Position numbers and translations under genes: made by a program
The notes under the pieces: generated by a model
What the model saw: only the letters and a program-made list of their open reading frames with translations
The model's database searches: none
What the model was told of the DNA's origin: nothing
In this document: in pieces, positions 43,521 to 52,776 of the stretch
Layout of the letters: every line of letters starts with the position of its first letter
Numbering within the stretch: the first letter of the stretch is position 1
Assembly: GCF_003860345.1 (NCBI RefSeq)
Contig: NZ_CP034179.1
Span: forward strand, 3,704,001 to 3,768,000
DNA: 64,000 nt
Reading direction: 5' to 3'
Source: Caenibius tardaugens NBRC 16725
GTDB lineage: Bacteria > Pseudomonadota > Alphaproteobacteria > Sphingomonadales > Sphingomonadaceae

Positions 43521-46500
43521 CGATTCTTGAAGCTGCTGTCGCCATCGCCGGGGCTGCCATCCACGTCCGTAGAAAATCTACCGCTCTTCAGGACGGAGTT
43601 CTGTTCGACCGAAGTCAGGGGCCCGGTAATGTCGAAAGTTGCCCGGCCGGAATCCGCATCATGGAGATATCGGTTGCGTATGCCATCCGGGCCAAGAATC
43701 CGGTCCGACAGTTCACGCGAGAAGGTCGCCGCCGGGTCGCTCGAGCGCGCGGCTTCGCGCTCGGCGGCGGCAATCGCTTCGCGCACGTCGTAGTTGACGA
43801 TGTCAATCGACGACTGTGCTGTCTCGTTGCTGATTCCGACGTCACGACTTTCAAAACCAAGACTGGCGCCCACTCGACCTGAGGTCGACGTGGTCTTCTG
43901 TGGCGACTGCGCTTGGCCCGCTTGCTTGCCTTTCTCTGCAGGCTGCCCGCGACCGCCTATCGCCTCCGATTCATCGACCCCAACCGAGCCTCCGAGTTGA
44001 GCGCCGACGCTTGTACCGATCGTGACATTATCCTGCGCGGATCGCGAGAGCCCGCGCTGCCACCCGGTCTGCGCGATGATCGCCTGCACGTCGCGCGTAA
44101 GCGTATCGGCCACCTGCGGGTTCAGACGCCAGTTGCCATGACGGTCCATCTCGAACCCGCCCTTGAGCCAGTTCTGCATCATCGCCTGGCCCTGTTCGCC
44201 GCTGCTGAGGAAATGCTCGATCGTGTCGGGCCCGGCCTGTTTCCCTGCCTCGAACCGCGTAGAGGTATCGTTGCGGGCCGATTGCTGGAACCCGACCGAG
44301 CTGGAGACGAGAAGATCGTTGTCGGCGAACGAGAACCTTGCCCGCCCGCCATTGGCGACCGCGCCCAATTGGCTCTCGTTGATGAGCCCGCCGCGCCACA
44401 TCTGCGCCGCCGTCTCCGGGGTGAGATTGAGGCTCAGATCGCCATTCTGCGCCATGGCGATCTGCCGCTTCGACATGTCGACACCATGATCGGCCAGCAG
44501 CTTCTGCATGCGCGTCAGGCGCTCATTATCGATGATCCGCGTCATCCGTTCGTTGCGAGCGCGGTCAGCGATCCCGGCCGCACCACCTTCGGCCATGTCG
44601 ACCTGATTGCCGGCGCCCTGCGACAGCGTGCGGATGAAGCTGTCGAGATGTGCGGCCTGGCGCACCGACATGCCCGCGGCGGCCGCGCCTTCCGCGAACC
44701 CGGCATTGTCGGCCTGTCGCCGCTGCTCCCCGATCCGGGCGGCCGAGCGCGTACCGTCGTGACCGACCTCACGCTGCGCGTCGAGCTTGCCCGACCGCTC
44801 CGCAAAATCGAAGCCCGCTGCCTCGCGGGTGCGGCCATAGACGCTGGCGCCCTCGCGCGCGGCCTCGACGGTCGCACCGTCGGCGGTGCCGACCTGCACG
44901 GCGGCATTGTAGGTTTCGAGCGCCCGCATGACCTGCGCCTCGTTGCGGCCGGTTGCGCGGGAGAGTTGGGAAATGGCTGTCGACCGAGCCTCTCCGGATA
45001 GCGCATTGATAAAGGCGATGCGGCGGGAGGTTTCCTGGACTGAGAGGCCGAGCATGGAGGCGGCGTTGCGCTGGCCCTCATTGCTGCCGGTCCTATGCGC
45101 CTGCTCGGTCGCGACATTGCCGCGCTCGATCCGCCTTACATTGTCGCCAGCAAAATCGCGCCGGCCTTCCATCGCGCCGACTTGAATCTGCGCGCCGGTA
45201 AGATCGTTGCGCAGCATCTGCTCCTGGTCGAAGGTATTGGCGATCAGTTTGGCGAAGGTCGGATCAGCCGACGCTTGGGCGATCACCGTCGAGGCTTTGA
45301 GCGCGGCATCCTTTTGGTCGTAGCCGTTCCTCTCAAAATGCCGCTGGGCTCCGGACAGCATCATGTCATAGGCGCGCGTATCCCCGAACGCCTTCCACTG
45401 GACCATCTTCTGCGTGAAGGCCGCGAACGAACGTTCCCCGGATTGCCCCTCGCCAAAATAGCCGGTGCCAAGGCTGCGGAGCGCATCCTTCTCGGCAAAA
45501 TTATGGATCGCACTGGTCGCGGCATTGTCGCGCACGGCGCGCACGGTCGCGGGATCGGTGAGGCTGCGGCCGGTGAGGGCAGGGGAGAGCCCGCCCAGTT
45601 CGCGTGCCGCATCGAGCTTGCCCATGCCGAATGCGGCCGTCCCGCTGGCGCCGCCGCCATGTTCGCCGAGCACGCTGCTCGCGGCACCGAACGCACGGGT
45701 TGCGCCGAAGGCCGAGCGCTCCCCGAAATCCCCGAAGTTCGAAGCCGCGCCCCGCCGCGCCATGGTGCCCGCTGCTCCCGCCTGCGCCTCGAGCGCGCCG
45801 GCATAGCCTTCGCTGGTGGCAAGCGGTGCGGCGGCTGCCGTGCCCTGACCCTGCACACCGAGCGCGCCGGATGTGAACGAGGTGAACACATTACCGGAGA
45901 ACCGGAAAACCGTGAAGACGAACGCCCCCGCAAGACCCGCGGACGCGGTGCGGAAACTCCCGAAGATGGCGAGCGCCTTCATCGCGGACGACGGCGCCAG
46001 CATCCAGGCATTGGCCGCGACATGGTTGGCGCGCATCTCGGCCAGCACATCGGTCGCGCGGCCGAGCGTCAGCTGATAGATCCCGGCGTCGATCACGCCC
46101 CAGAGCGCCACGAAGACGAACAGGCCGAGGGCGAAGGAAGCCACGCGCAGATTGATCGGGGTGAGGATGAACAGCAGCGCGACGGGCATCATGAAGAGCA
46201 TGATCCCGAAGACCGTCGCCCGGATCGTGGGCATCCACTCGTTGGCCGTCGACATGGTGGCCAGGCCTGACGAGACGACAGCGCGATTGGCCATGACACG
46301 CGCCGCCGTTGCAGGACTGTCCTCGAACAGCACATCGCCCACCGTGCTGCCGAGCATCACATTGGTCAGGAACTGCTGGAGCGAGAGCGGCGTATCCATC
46401 ATCATCTGGCCAAGTTCGCCGATGTTGGAGCGGCAGCGCTGAAGCTGGGTCGCATTGCCGATGTCGTAGCCGGTGCGGGTGCAGACCTGCGCGACATAAT

Positions 46501-47287
46501 TGTCGAACAGCGCAGGTTCGGAGAGGCGTGTCGAGATATGTTCCCACGCCTCGTTGCAGCTCACCGTCGTGCCGCCCTTGTCGGTGGACGTGAACACCGT
46601 GCTGAAGGTCGCCGGCCCCGCCATCGCGGCAAAGGCGGCAGGAAGATCGGTCGCCGTGCGGAACAGCTGATCGTCGTCGACGCCATAGGCGGGCGAGACC
46701 CGCGCGACCGGATAGCATTGCCGGACATAGTCCTTGATCGTCGCGTCAAGGAACGTGTCGGTCATCGGGCCGCGCGGGCTCGCTGCATTGAGGAACAGGT
46801 CGAAACTGTGCCCGCCCGCCCCGAACTCAAGCTTGGCATGGGGATCGGTGGTGTTGTCGTCGATCACTTCCGCGAGCGCGCGCTCCATCATGTTGGTCAT
46901 GCCCGCGACCAGCACGATGAGGTTCGGCACGTCGCCGACCGGCTGATAGGCGTTGCGGACGCGGTCGTAGACATGGACCGTGCCCGTCGTCGCGACCAGG
47001 CCGACGAACAGGCCGACGCCGATCAGCATCTGGAACCCGAAGGCGACGATGCCCATGCCTTGCCCGCGGATGCTGGCGAGCAGGACGCCGAGCGCGATGC
47101 CCACCACCGCGACGATCAGCACCAATGTCTCGTAACGCGAATCCCCGAAGATCATCGAGACGAGGCGGAAGGCGTCCACCGTCTCCGCAAAGCCGTCATA
47201 GGTGTGGAAACTCGCATCGATCGCCAGCGCGGGACTGGCCGAGAAGAGAGCGATCAGGACCGAGATCGCGCGAACTAAGCGGTGCAT
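43517..47287 (-). CDS. traG: Conjugal transfer mating-pair stabilisation/pilus assembly protein TraG
   Basis: Large membrane protein of 1256 residues (F TraG has 938). The signal-like first segment is followed by inner-membrane helices (about 55-105 and 345-430, e.g. LIVAVVGIALGVLLASIRGQ) typical of the TraG_N domain. A long Gly/Ala-, Gln- and Arg-rich soluble region with predicted helices makes up the rest. In F the N-terminal part is needed for pilus assembly and the C-terminal part for mating-pair stabilisation and entry exclusion. It is last in the tra run, after traH with a 14-bp gap. Confidence 0.92.
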   Translation of the reverse strand: MHRLVRAISVLIALFSASPALAIDASFHTYDGFAETVDAFRLVSMIFGDSRYETLVLIVAVVGIALGVLLASIRGQGMGIVAFGFQMLIGVGLFVGLVATTGTVHVYDRVRNAYQPVGDVPNLIVLVAGMTNMMERALAEVIDDNTTDPHAKLEFGAGGHSFDLFLNAASPRGPMTDTFLDATIKDYVRQCYPVARVSPAYGVDDDQLFRTATDLPAAFAAMAGPATFSTVFTSTDKGGTTVSCNEAWEHISTRLSEPALFDNYVAQVCTRTGYDIGNATQLQRCRSNIGELGQMMMDTPLSLQQFLTNVMLGSTVGDVLFEDSPATAARVMANRAVVSSGLATMSTANEWMPTIRATVFGIMLFMMPVALLFILTPINLRVASFALGLFVFVALWGVIDAGIYQLTLGRATDVLAEMRANHVAANAWMLAPSSAMKALAIFGSFRTASAGLAGAFVFTVFRFSGNVFTSFTSGALGVQGQGTAAAAPLATSEGYAGALEAQAGAAGTMARRGAASNFGDFGERSAFGATRAFGAASSVLGEHGGGASGTAAFGMGKLDAARELGGLSPALTGRSLTDPATVRAVRDNAATSAIHNFAEKDALRSLGTGYFGEGQSGERSFAAFTQKMVQWKAFGDTRAYDMMLSGAQRHFERNGYDQKDAALKASTVIAQASADPTFAKLIANTFDQEQMLRNDLTGAQIQVGAMEGRRDFAGDNVRRIERGNVATEQAHRTGSNEGQRNAASMLGLSVQETSRRIAFINALSGEARSTAISQLSRATGRNEAQVMRALETYNAAVQVGTADGATVEAAREGASVYGRTREAAGFDFAERSGKLDAQREVGHDGTRSAARIGEQRRQADNAGFAEGAAAAGMSVRQAAHLDSFIRTLSQGAGNQVDMAEGGAAGIADRARNERMTRIIDNERLTRMQKLLADHGVDMSKRQIAMAQNGDLSLNLTPETAAQMWRGGLINESQLGAVANGGRARFSFADNDLLVSSSVGFQQSARNDTSTRFEAGKQAGPDTIEHFLSSGEQGQAMMQNWLKGGFEMDRHGNWRLNPQVADTLTRDVQAIIAQTGWQRGLSRSAQDNVTIGTSVGAQLGGSVGVDESEAIGGRGQPAEKGKQAGQAQSPQKTTSTSGRVGASLGFESRDVGISNETAQSSIDIVNYDVREAIAAAEREAARSSDPAATFSRELSDRILGPDGIRNRYLHDADSGRATFDITGPLTSVEQNSVLKSGRFSTDVDGSPGDGDSSFKNR

Positions 47288-47301
47288 GACGCGGCCCTCC
47301 G

Positions 47302-48726
47302 TCAGCGGTTGCGGTTGGCGGCGGCGCCGGCGGCGTCGCGCGCATCACGGTCGCGCTGGCGCACGACCCCGGCATAGTTGGCCGAGAGGTTCGCCTGGTT
47401 GAGGGCGGCCATGTAGGACTGGCGCATCTGCGCGCGCTGGCGCAGCACCTCGTCGCGTAGCCCGCTCAATTGCTCAATGCCCTTGGCGAGGATGCGGGTC
47501 TGGCAGATCCGGGCGCTGCCGGCATCGGCCGCGCCGGCGGCGGTCACGCCACGTTCGGCATTGGACACGGCAAAATCTATGCTACGCGTGAGGTCGTTGA
47601 GCATCTGGTATGCGAGCGTCAACGCGACCAGTTCGTCGGTATCGCCGATCACGCTCTCGACCAGCCCCTGGCGCACGCCCCATTCCAGAAGACGATAGAC
47701 GGGGAGGGTGCGCACATTGGCGACGAACTGGCGTTCCTCCGCCGTCAGCGCGGCGCGCGTGCGGATCTTGATCGCGATCGACTCCATCCGGCCGCGCGCG
47801 AGCACCAGCGCGCCCTTGCCGCTGCCGTCGGTCGAGCAGTCGGCCGAGGTCGGCGGCACCGCGATCGCGCGGGTCTGGACCTTGCCGGTCAGGAAATCAT
47901 CGACGCTCTCGGTGTCCTGCCGCGCGCAGGCGGGGATAGCCGTGAACAGCGGTACCTTGTCCGCCGGGTCCCAGCGCATATAGACGTCGCCGACGCGGGC
48001 GCGCATGACGCCGGCCCAGTCGGACGCGCCGACACGCGCGGCGGCATGGGCGAGGAGCGAGCCGGTCTTGAAGATGTCGGTGACCTCGGCCGGGCAGTTT
48101 TCCAGCGCGTCGCGCAGATCCTCGGTCGGATTGCCCTGGTTCGCCTGAATCTTTTCGCGGCTCTGCTGATAGCTCTTGGAGAAGCCCTCGCGGACGCTCT
48201 TGTAGCCGGTCATCTCTTCGATGATGCCCGACATATTGTCGTCGCCCCGGGCGATCTGGACCATGCGGTTGGCGAGCCGGCAATCGTTGACCTGGATCGA
48301 GTTGAGGAAGTTGGTCGCCGCCTCCATCTTCGAGATGATGTTGCCCATTTTTTCATCGAGGGTTTCCAGCAGGTACTGGAAAGCGACCGCCGGGGCGGCC
48401 TGAAGGATGCTTTCGAGCTTCTGGACGAGATAGTCGGGATCGAGGAACGACATGCCGCCCAAAAACATGTCGATTCCCCCGCAGCCCGCGCGGACCTTGG
48501 GCAGCGTGACCGACATGAGATAGTCGTTATGGACATCGATCCGGCCCGACATGCCGCCCGCGGTGATATAGCCGCGGGTCTGGTCCTCGAACGAGCCGGG
48601 GCTGGTATAGGTCACATTGTCGAACCAGCTTTCGGCCCAGCTTTGCGCACAAGCCGGTGTGGCGAAGGCAACGCAAGCCAGCAGGGGCAAGGCGAGCAGG
48701 GTCAGGCGGCGGCGCGGGTTTGCCAT
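47302..48726 (-). CDS. traH: Conjugal transfer pilus assembly protein TraH
   Basis: Periplasmic protein of 474 residues with a signal peptide (LTLLALPLLACVAFATPACAQ). Family features include the Gly-rich early segment (GYITAGGMSGRIDVHN, CGGIDMFLGGMSFLDPDYLVQKLESI) and C-terminal coiled-coil. TraH is required for F pilus extension together with TraF, TraW, TraU and TrbC. Cys residues in the early and late parts suit folding by the CxxC proteins encoded upstream. Confidence 0.94.
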   Translation of the reverse strand: MANPRRRLTLLALPLLACVAFATPACAQSWAESWFDNVTYTSPGSFEDQTRGYITAGGMSGRIDVHNDYLMSVTLPKVRAGCGGIDMFLGGMSFLDPDYLVQKLESILQAAPAVAFQYLLETLDEKMGNIISKMEAATNFLNSIQVNDCRLANRMVQIARGDDNMSGIIEEMTGYKSVREGFSKSYQQSREKIQANQGNPTEDLRDALENCPAEVTDIFKTGSLLAHAAARVGASDWAGVMRARVGDVYMRWDPADKVPLFTAIPACARQDTESVDDFLTGKVQTRAIAVPPTSADCSTDGSGKGALVLARGRMESIAIKIRTRAALTAEERQFVANVRTLPVYRLLEWGVRQGLVESVIGDTDELVALTLAYQMLNDLTRSIDFAVSNAERGVTAAGAADAGSARICQTRILAKGIEQLSGLRDEVLRQRAQMRQSYMAALNQANLSANYAGVVRQRDRDARDAAGAAANRNR

Positions 48727-48771
48727 GGCGGGCAGCTTTCGTTTGCGCGGGCAAGGGTCTGGCTCCCCATG

Positions 48772-49356
48772 TCAGTTCCTTGCTCGGTTGGAGGATGGAG
48801 GCGTGGGCGCGGCCACGATTCCGGTGAACTTCGCCATGCCGCGCACGCCGACAGCGGGCTTCACCCCGGTCAGCATCTTGGCGGCGAGGTAGAGATTGCG
48901 CGCGAGGTTGGGCGCGTGATCGGTGCCGATCGCGACGGGAATGATGCGATTGGAATCGGCGACAGGGCGGACCCAGGCGACCGGATGCCCGACCCATGGC
49001 AGACCGAGGCGCCCGGAGCGCAGCATCGCTTCCTGGCTGCCGATCGTGCGGACCTTCCAGCCATAGCGTTGCCCCAATGTGCCGAGCCGCGCCCAGAGAT
49101 CGGCGCAGGGGATGCAGCCGGGCGCCGTGCTCATCTCGACGATGAACGCGGGGGCCTGGCCTTTCATGGTTTCGGCGAAGTCGGGCGGCCAGTCGCGCGT
49201 CACCGGAACGCGGGCGAGCCATTGGCGCATCTTCGCGTCGGTGGCGACCGGGTGGATCGCCGCGCGCATCGCCTGTTCGTGCGTCGGCGCCTGCGCGTGC
49301 GCGGATCCATTGGCCATGAGCATCGCCGTAAGCAGGATGGGGGCAAAGCGGATCAT
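48772..49356 (-). CDS. Thioredoxin-fold protein of the transfer locus (TrbB-like)
   Basis: Periplasmic protein of 194 residues with a signal peptide (APILLTAMLMANGSAHAQ) and a redox motif APGCIPCADLW (C81, C84). The later cis-Pro segment is GLPWVGHPVAW. It likely shuffles disulfides in Cys-rich transfer proteins (TraN, TraU, TraH), as TrbB/DsbC-like proteins do in F. Similarity to F TrbB itself is only in fold and position. The start overlaps the traF stop (ATGA). Confidence 0.75.
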   Translation of the reverse strand: MIRFAPILLTAMLMANGSAHAQAPTHEQAMRAAIHPVATDAKMRQWLARVPVTRDWPPDFAETMKGQAPAFIVEMSTAPGCIPCADLWARLGTLGQRYGWKVRTIGSQEAMLRSGRLGLPWVGHPVAWVRPVADSNRIIPVAIGTDHAPNLARNLYLAAKMLTGVKPAVGVRGMAKFTGIVAAPTPPSSNRARN

Positions 49357-50225
49357 GGCCGGGGTCCCATCCGAACGTCCACCAGATCGCCGCCCAGGAC
49401 GCGCGGATCGGTGGCGGAGACCGGGCCGTTGGCGAGCGCGTCGAAGAACCCGTCTTCCTCGCCCGCGCCGGTCAGGAACTGTTCGGGCCGGATATCGCCC
49501 GCGAGCAGCCGGACCGCCTGGTAGGCCATCTGGATGAGGTTGGGATAGGCCTCGACCCCGCTGGCGATCACCATGCGCTGCTGGCTGCCCCGCCGGATCA
49601 CCATCGTCGTGGGCGTGACCTCGACCCCGAAGCGCTGCGCGAGTTCCGGCTTGCGGTCGATGTCCTGAAGTGTGACCTGCCAGCCCATCTCGTCCTGGAA
49701 GCGCTGGACGATCGGCCACTGGACGCGGCAGTAGCCGCAGGTCGAACGCGAGAACATGACCAGCGCGAATTCATTGGCGCGGCTACGCAGATACTGGCGG
49801 CGGACCTGATCCTTCTGAGCGGAGAGTTGGTCACGCGCCTCGCCGACCATCGGATTGGCGGACTTGGCGTTGAGTTCGGGATTTTGCAGCATGGCGATCT
49901 GCGTGACACCGGCGAAGGCTCGGGCCTTGCGCCGGGCGAAGTCCTGCAGACGCCAGAAATCCGCGACCGCATCGACGGTGAGCACGGTCGCCGCGTAGTC
50001 GCGCTGTTCCTCGATCAGCTTCCTGATCTTCGGCGGCGTCCAGGTGGCCAGTTCGACCATCGGCGGGATCACCGGCTTTTTGAGAGCGTCGGGATCGGCA
50101 TCCTCTTCCGTGGGTTTGGGCGGCGCCTGATACCACCAGTAGCCGGTGCGTTGCTCGCCGGTCTGCGCATGGACAGGCAGGATCGGCAGGAGCACCGCCA
50201 CGATGAGGAGGGCGAGGCGGATCAC
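49353..50225 (-). CDS. traF: Conjugal transfer pilus assembly protein TraF (with CxxC)
   Basis: Periplasmic protein of 290 residues; the GTG start at 50225 follows the S26 peptidase stop (GTGA overlap). The signal peptide ends near VHAQ. An N-terminal region with WYQAPP leads to a thioredoxin-like domain with FSRSTCGYCRVQWP (C163, C166) and a cis-Pro loop (EVTPTTMV). F TraF is described as lacking the CxxC, so this one should be redox active. It acts in pilus assembly with TraH and TraW. Confidence 0.93.
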   Translation of the reverse strand: MIRLALLIVAVLLPILPVHAQTGEQRTGYWWYQAPPKPTEEDADPDALKKPVIPPMVELATWTPPKIRKLIEEQRDYAATVLTVDAVADFWRLQDFARRKARAFAGVTQIAMLQNPELNAKSANPMVGEARDQLSAQKDQVRRQYLRSRANEFALVMFSRSTCGYCRVQWPIVQRFQDEMGWQVTLQDIDRKPELAQRFGVEVTPTTMVIRRGSQQRMVIASGVEAYPNLIQMAYQAVRLLAGDIRPEQFLTGAGEEDGFFDALANGPVSATDPRVLGGDLVDVRMGPRP

Positions 50226-50833
50226 AGCAGCTTCTCCATGCGCTTCAGCCGCTCGATCTCGACCGGGCCGTAGTAGCGGCTGTCGAACCCGCTGGCGTGC
50301 GACGAGCCGACATAGATCATGCCCGGCGGGATCGTTCCGATCATCGGACGCCAATGGTCGAGCTTCTGCCCATTGTGCCCATAAGGCTTGCTGATCCCGA
50401 GCAGCTTGCCGTTGCAATAGTACCAGCCATCCCATTCGCCGGGATGTATGGGGCCAGATGCAGACGACGGCTTCTCGATCCAGTCGATGCGGTCGCCCGG
50501 CAGGCACAGCGCCATCTTGGTAACATCGACCGGCTTGGGACCGGCGAGCGGATGCGACAGGGTAAACGATACGAAATCGCCGCGATGGATCGGCCCCGGC
50601 GCCTTGCGGACGAGCCAGGCGTCGATCGACGGGCTCATCACGATCGTCGCCTGGGGAATGGCCCACCACGTCAGCAGGCCCACCGGCAGGACGATGCCGA
50701 ACGCCTTCCACAACTGTTCGGGTCGGGGTGGCTGGCCGAGCCCCGAACTGCCGAGCGCGACCGCGGCCTTGAGCGGCAGCAGCTTCAGTTCGGCCCAGCC
50801 GGATCTAGCGGCCCTGAAGGCGAGTCTGAGCAT
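50222..50833 (-). CDS. S26-family signal peptidase of the transfer locus (TrhF/TraF-type)
   Basis: Membrane peptidase of 203 residues. One membrane segment (about 43-60, FGIVLPVGLLTWWAI) is followed by the catalytic Ser region VMSPSIDAW and the Lys region VTKMALCLPGD, as in S26C conjugative peptidases. It probably matures the pilin or another transfer protein. The start at 50833 is selected because upstream residues are encoded within trbC. It overlaps trbC by 29 bp and traF by 4 bp. Confidence 0.88.
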   Translation of the reverse strand: MLRLAFRAARSGWAELKLLPLKAAVALGSSGLGQPPRPEQLWKAFGIVLPVGLLTWWAIPQATIVMSPSIDAWLVRKAPGPIHRGDFVSFTLSHPLAGPKPVDVTKMALCLPGDRIDWIEKPSSASGPIHPGEWDGWYYCNGKLLGISKPYGHNGQKLDHWRPMIGTIPPGMIYVGSSHASGFDSRYYGPVEIERLKRMEKLL

Positions 50834-51686
50834 CGCGCACCTCCTGCTTGCCGCCGAGGCGGGCATATTCTTCGAGCAATCCTGAAAGTGCGGCGTCGCC
50901 GTAGATGACATGCGCGGCGCGCGGGGCATCATCCTCGCGCTCGCAATAGGGCAGCGCCGGATCGCCGGGCACCATGGCGAGTGCGGGGACGCGGGTGACG
51001 CCGTGCTGGCGGAAAATGAGCGGATCGACGATCAACTGCACGTCGCGCATCGCGCAGGCCGGGCCTTCGCATCCCGGATCATGGCGCAGGATTTCCGCGG
51101 AGAGTTTCGCCATCGGCGCGACCTTCGTGAGCCCGCCGGGCATCCCGCGAAAGGCCAGCACGCCGCCGACCCGTTCGAGCTGCCCGGCATAGATGCGCAA
51201 TGTCGTCACCGGCATCGAGGACGAGACGAACAGCACCGGCACCCAGCCTTTGGTTTCGGGAGGCGTGGTGATGCCGGCTACGGCCTGCATGTCGGGCGCA
51301 TCGAGACCGAGCGCCTGGCCGAGCCGTCTGGCCATGGCGTCGTGCTCGGCGGCCATGGCCTCCTTGCCGTTGTCGAGCGCGGTTCGCGCCCGCGCATCCA
51401 TCGCCGGCGACGGAGCGCGCTTGCGCAGCCCCTCGAAAGCGCGGCGGCGGGTCTCGTCCGATGGCGTCGGCAGCGCGGTCGGACCGCGCATTTCCGCTTC
51501 GGCCTTGCGCGCGGCGGTGGCGCGTTCGAGCCGGTCCATCGCCGTGTCGCCTTGCTCTTGCGCGCGCTCCCTCGCGCTTACCGGCGGAGCGGTGTCCTGC
51601 GCTGGCGCGGAGGTGGAGAGGAAAGCGATACCGGCCAGCGCGAGCGAGACGCGCGCGTTATTGGCCGATGACCTGCATATAGGCAT
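50805..51686 (-). CDS. trbC: Type-F conjugative transfer pilin assembly protein TrbC
   Basis: Periplasmic protein of 293 residues. A short signal peptide (VSLALAGIAFLSTSAPAQ) is followed by a helical, charged N-terminal region and a thioredoxin-like TrbC domain (PVLFVSSSMPVTTLRIYAGQL, RHDPGCEGPACAM, QLIVDPLIFRQHGV). The start ATG lies inside the last codons of the traN C-terminal gene (29-bp overlap). TrbC is required for F pilus assembly with TraW. Confidence 0.92.
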   Translation of the reverse strand: MPICRSSANNARVSLALAGIAFLSTSAPAQDTAPPVSARERAQEQGDTAMDRLERATAARKAEAEMRGPTALPTPSDETRRRAFEGLRKRAPSPAMDARARTALDNGKEAMAAEHDAMARRLGQALGLDAPDMQAVAGITTPPETKGWVPVLFVSSSMPVTTLRIYAGQLERVGGVLAFRGMPGGLTKVAPMAKLSAEILRHDPGCEGPACAMRDVQLIVDPLIFRQHGVTRVPALAMVPGDPALPYCEREDDAPRAAHVIYGDAALSGLLEEYARLGGKQEVRDAQTRLQGR

Positions 51687-52776
51687 CGATCTTGTCCTTC
51701 ATGTCGATCTGGATGTCGGCCTGGGCGCGGGCCTCGATTTCGGAATAATATTCGGAGAGGTCCATCTTGCTGAAATCCAGCGCCTGGAATTCCTCGGGGG
51801 TGAATCCGCGGCAATAGGGGTTCTTCGGCGTGCCCCAGCCAAGGCCGTTGAAGCTCTTGAGCTGCGGGCGACCCTGTTCCTGGATGATGCGGCCAAGCTT
51901 GGTGTTGAAGCAGCAGTGGCCCTTGGATTTCTGCACGCAGATGCCGAGGATCTTCGAGGAGCAATACGTCCCGACCTCGTGGCACATGCCCGACCCGCGC
52001 AGCATGCCCACTTCCATGTCCTGCTGGTCACAGCCGGACAGGAGGAAATCCATCATGAAATTGATCGCGAGACTGATGGCGATCGAGGTCGGATCGATCC
52101 CGGCGATGATCGCGTTCGCGCCGGAGCTCGCGGCCTGGCCGGCGGTCGCGCCCGCCTTGAACGCGCCATAGGCGGCCTTCATGCCGGTGAAGACGCCTTT
52201 CGCCACCGCGATCTTAGTGCCGATCGACGAGATGGACGAGCCCATCCCGTCCTTGACGATCTTGCCTTTGTCCTTGCAGCAGTTCGAGAAGGTGGTCTTG
52301 AGACCCGCTGGGCGGCAGCGCACCGCGCGTCCCGCGAATATCTCGATATTGCCGAGGCAATGCCCTTCGGCATCGACTTCGCCATCGGCAGGCGCGCCGG
52401 GATCGTCGACGATGGGATCGTCCTCAATTCCGGTGCCGTCGCTGCCGGTGCAGGCATTGGGCGAGCACATCGGCGTGCCGCCGCCGACCGGCGTCAGGCA
52501 TGAGTGCTGGCTGCCGAGCGGGCAGCTATACGCGCCCTCGGCATCGGCCACGCACATCACTTGCTGGATCGGGCAGAGCCATTCTTCATCCGCCATGATC
52601 GTGCAGTTCGCGACCTCGCCAGGATCACCGGCATCGCCGTTGCCATCGAGATCGACCGCGCAGACCGGGAGCGTTTGCGCTTGCGCTGGCGTGACATGCC
52701 CCGCGAGCAGCAAGCCGTACAGGCCGAGCGCAAGCAGCTGTGCGCGCTTCCGCCAGGGAAGGAGGCGCCCGATCAT
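51658..52776 (-). CDS. traN: TraN C-terminal-type protein (separate gene)
   Basis: Exported Cys-rich protein of 372 residues with its own signal peptide (LALGLYGLLLAGHVTPAQAQ). The C-terminal 150 residues match the end of F TraN: CHEVGTYCSSKILGICVQKS, CCFNTKLGRIIQEQGRPQL and NPYCRGFTPEEFQALDFS. The N-terminal part carries YSCPLGSQHSCL-type motifs also typical of TraN. It starts inside the stop of the 647-residue TraN N-terminal-type gene (ATGA). The TraN region is therefore encoded by two adjacent genes, each with a signal peptide. Confidence 0.85.
   Translation of the reverse strand: MIGRLLPWRKRAQLLALGLYGLLLAGHVTPAQAQTLPVCAVDLDGNGDAGDPGEVANCTIMADEEWLCPIQQVMCVADAEGAYSCPLGSQHSCLTPVGGGTPMCSPNACTGSDGTGIEDDPIVDDPGAPADGEVDAEGHCLGNIEIFAGRAVRCRPAGLKTTFSNCCKDKGKIVKDGMGSSISSIGTKIAVAKGVFTGMKAAYGAFKAGATAGQAASSGANAIIAGIDPTSIAISLAINFMMDFLLSGCDQQDMEVGMLRGSGMCHEVGTYCSSKILGICVQKSKGHCCFNTKLGRIIQEQGRPQLKSFNGLGWGTPKNPYCRGFTPEEFQALDFSKMDLSEYYSEIEARAQADIQIDMKDKIDAYMQVIGQ

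Noticed and set aside
47470-49524. 684-codon open frame on the plus strand
   Set aside because: Antisense to traH and the TrbB-like gene; composition and lack of motifs mark it as a shadow.
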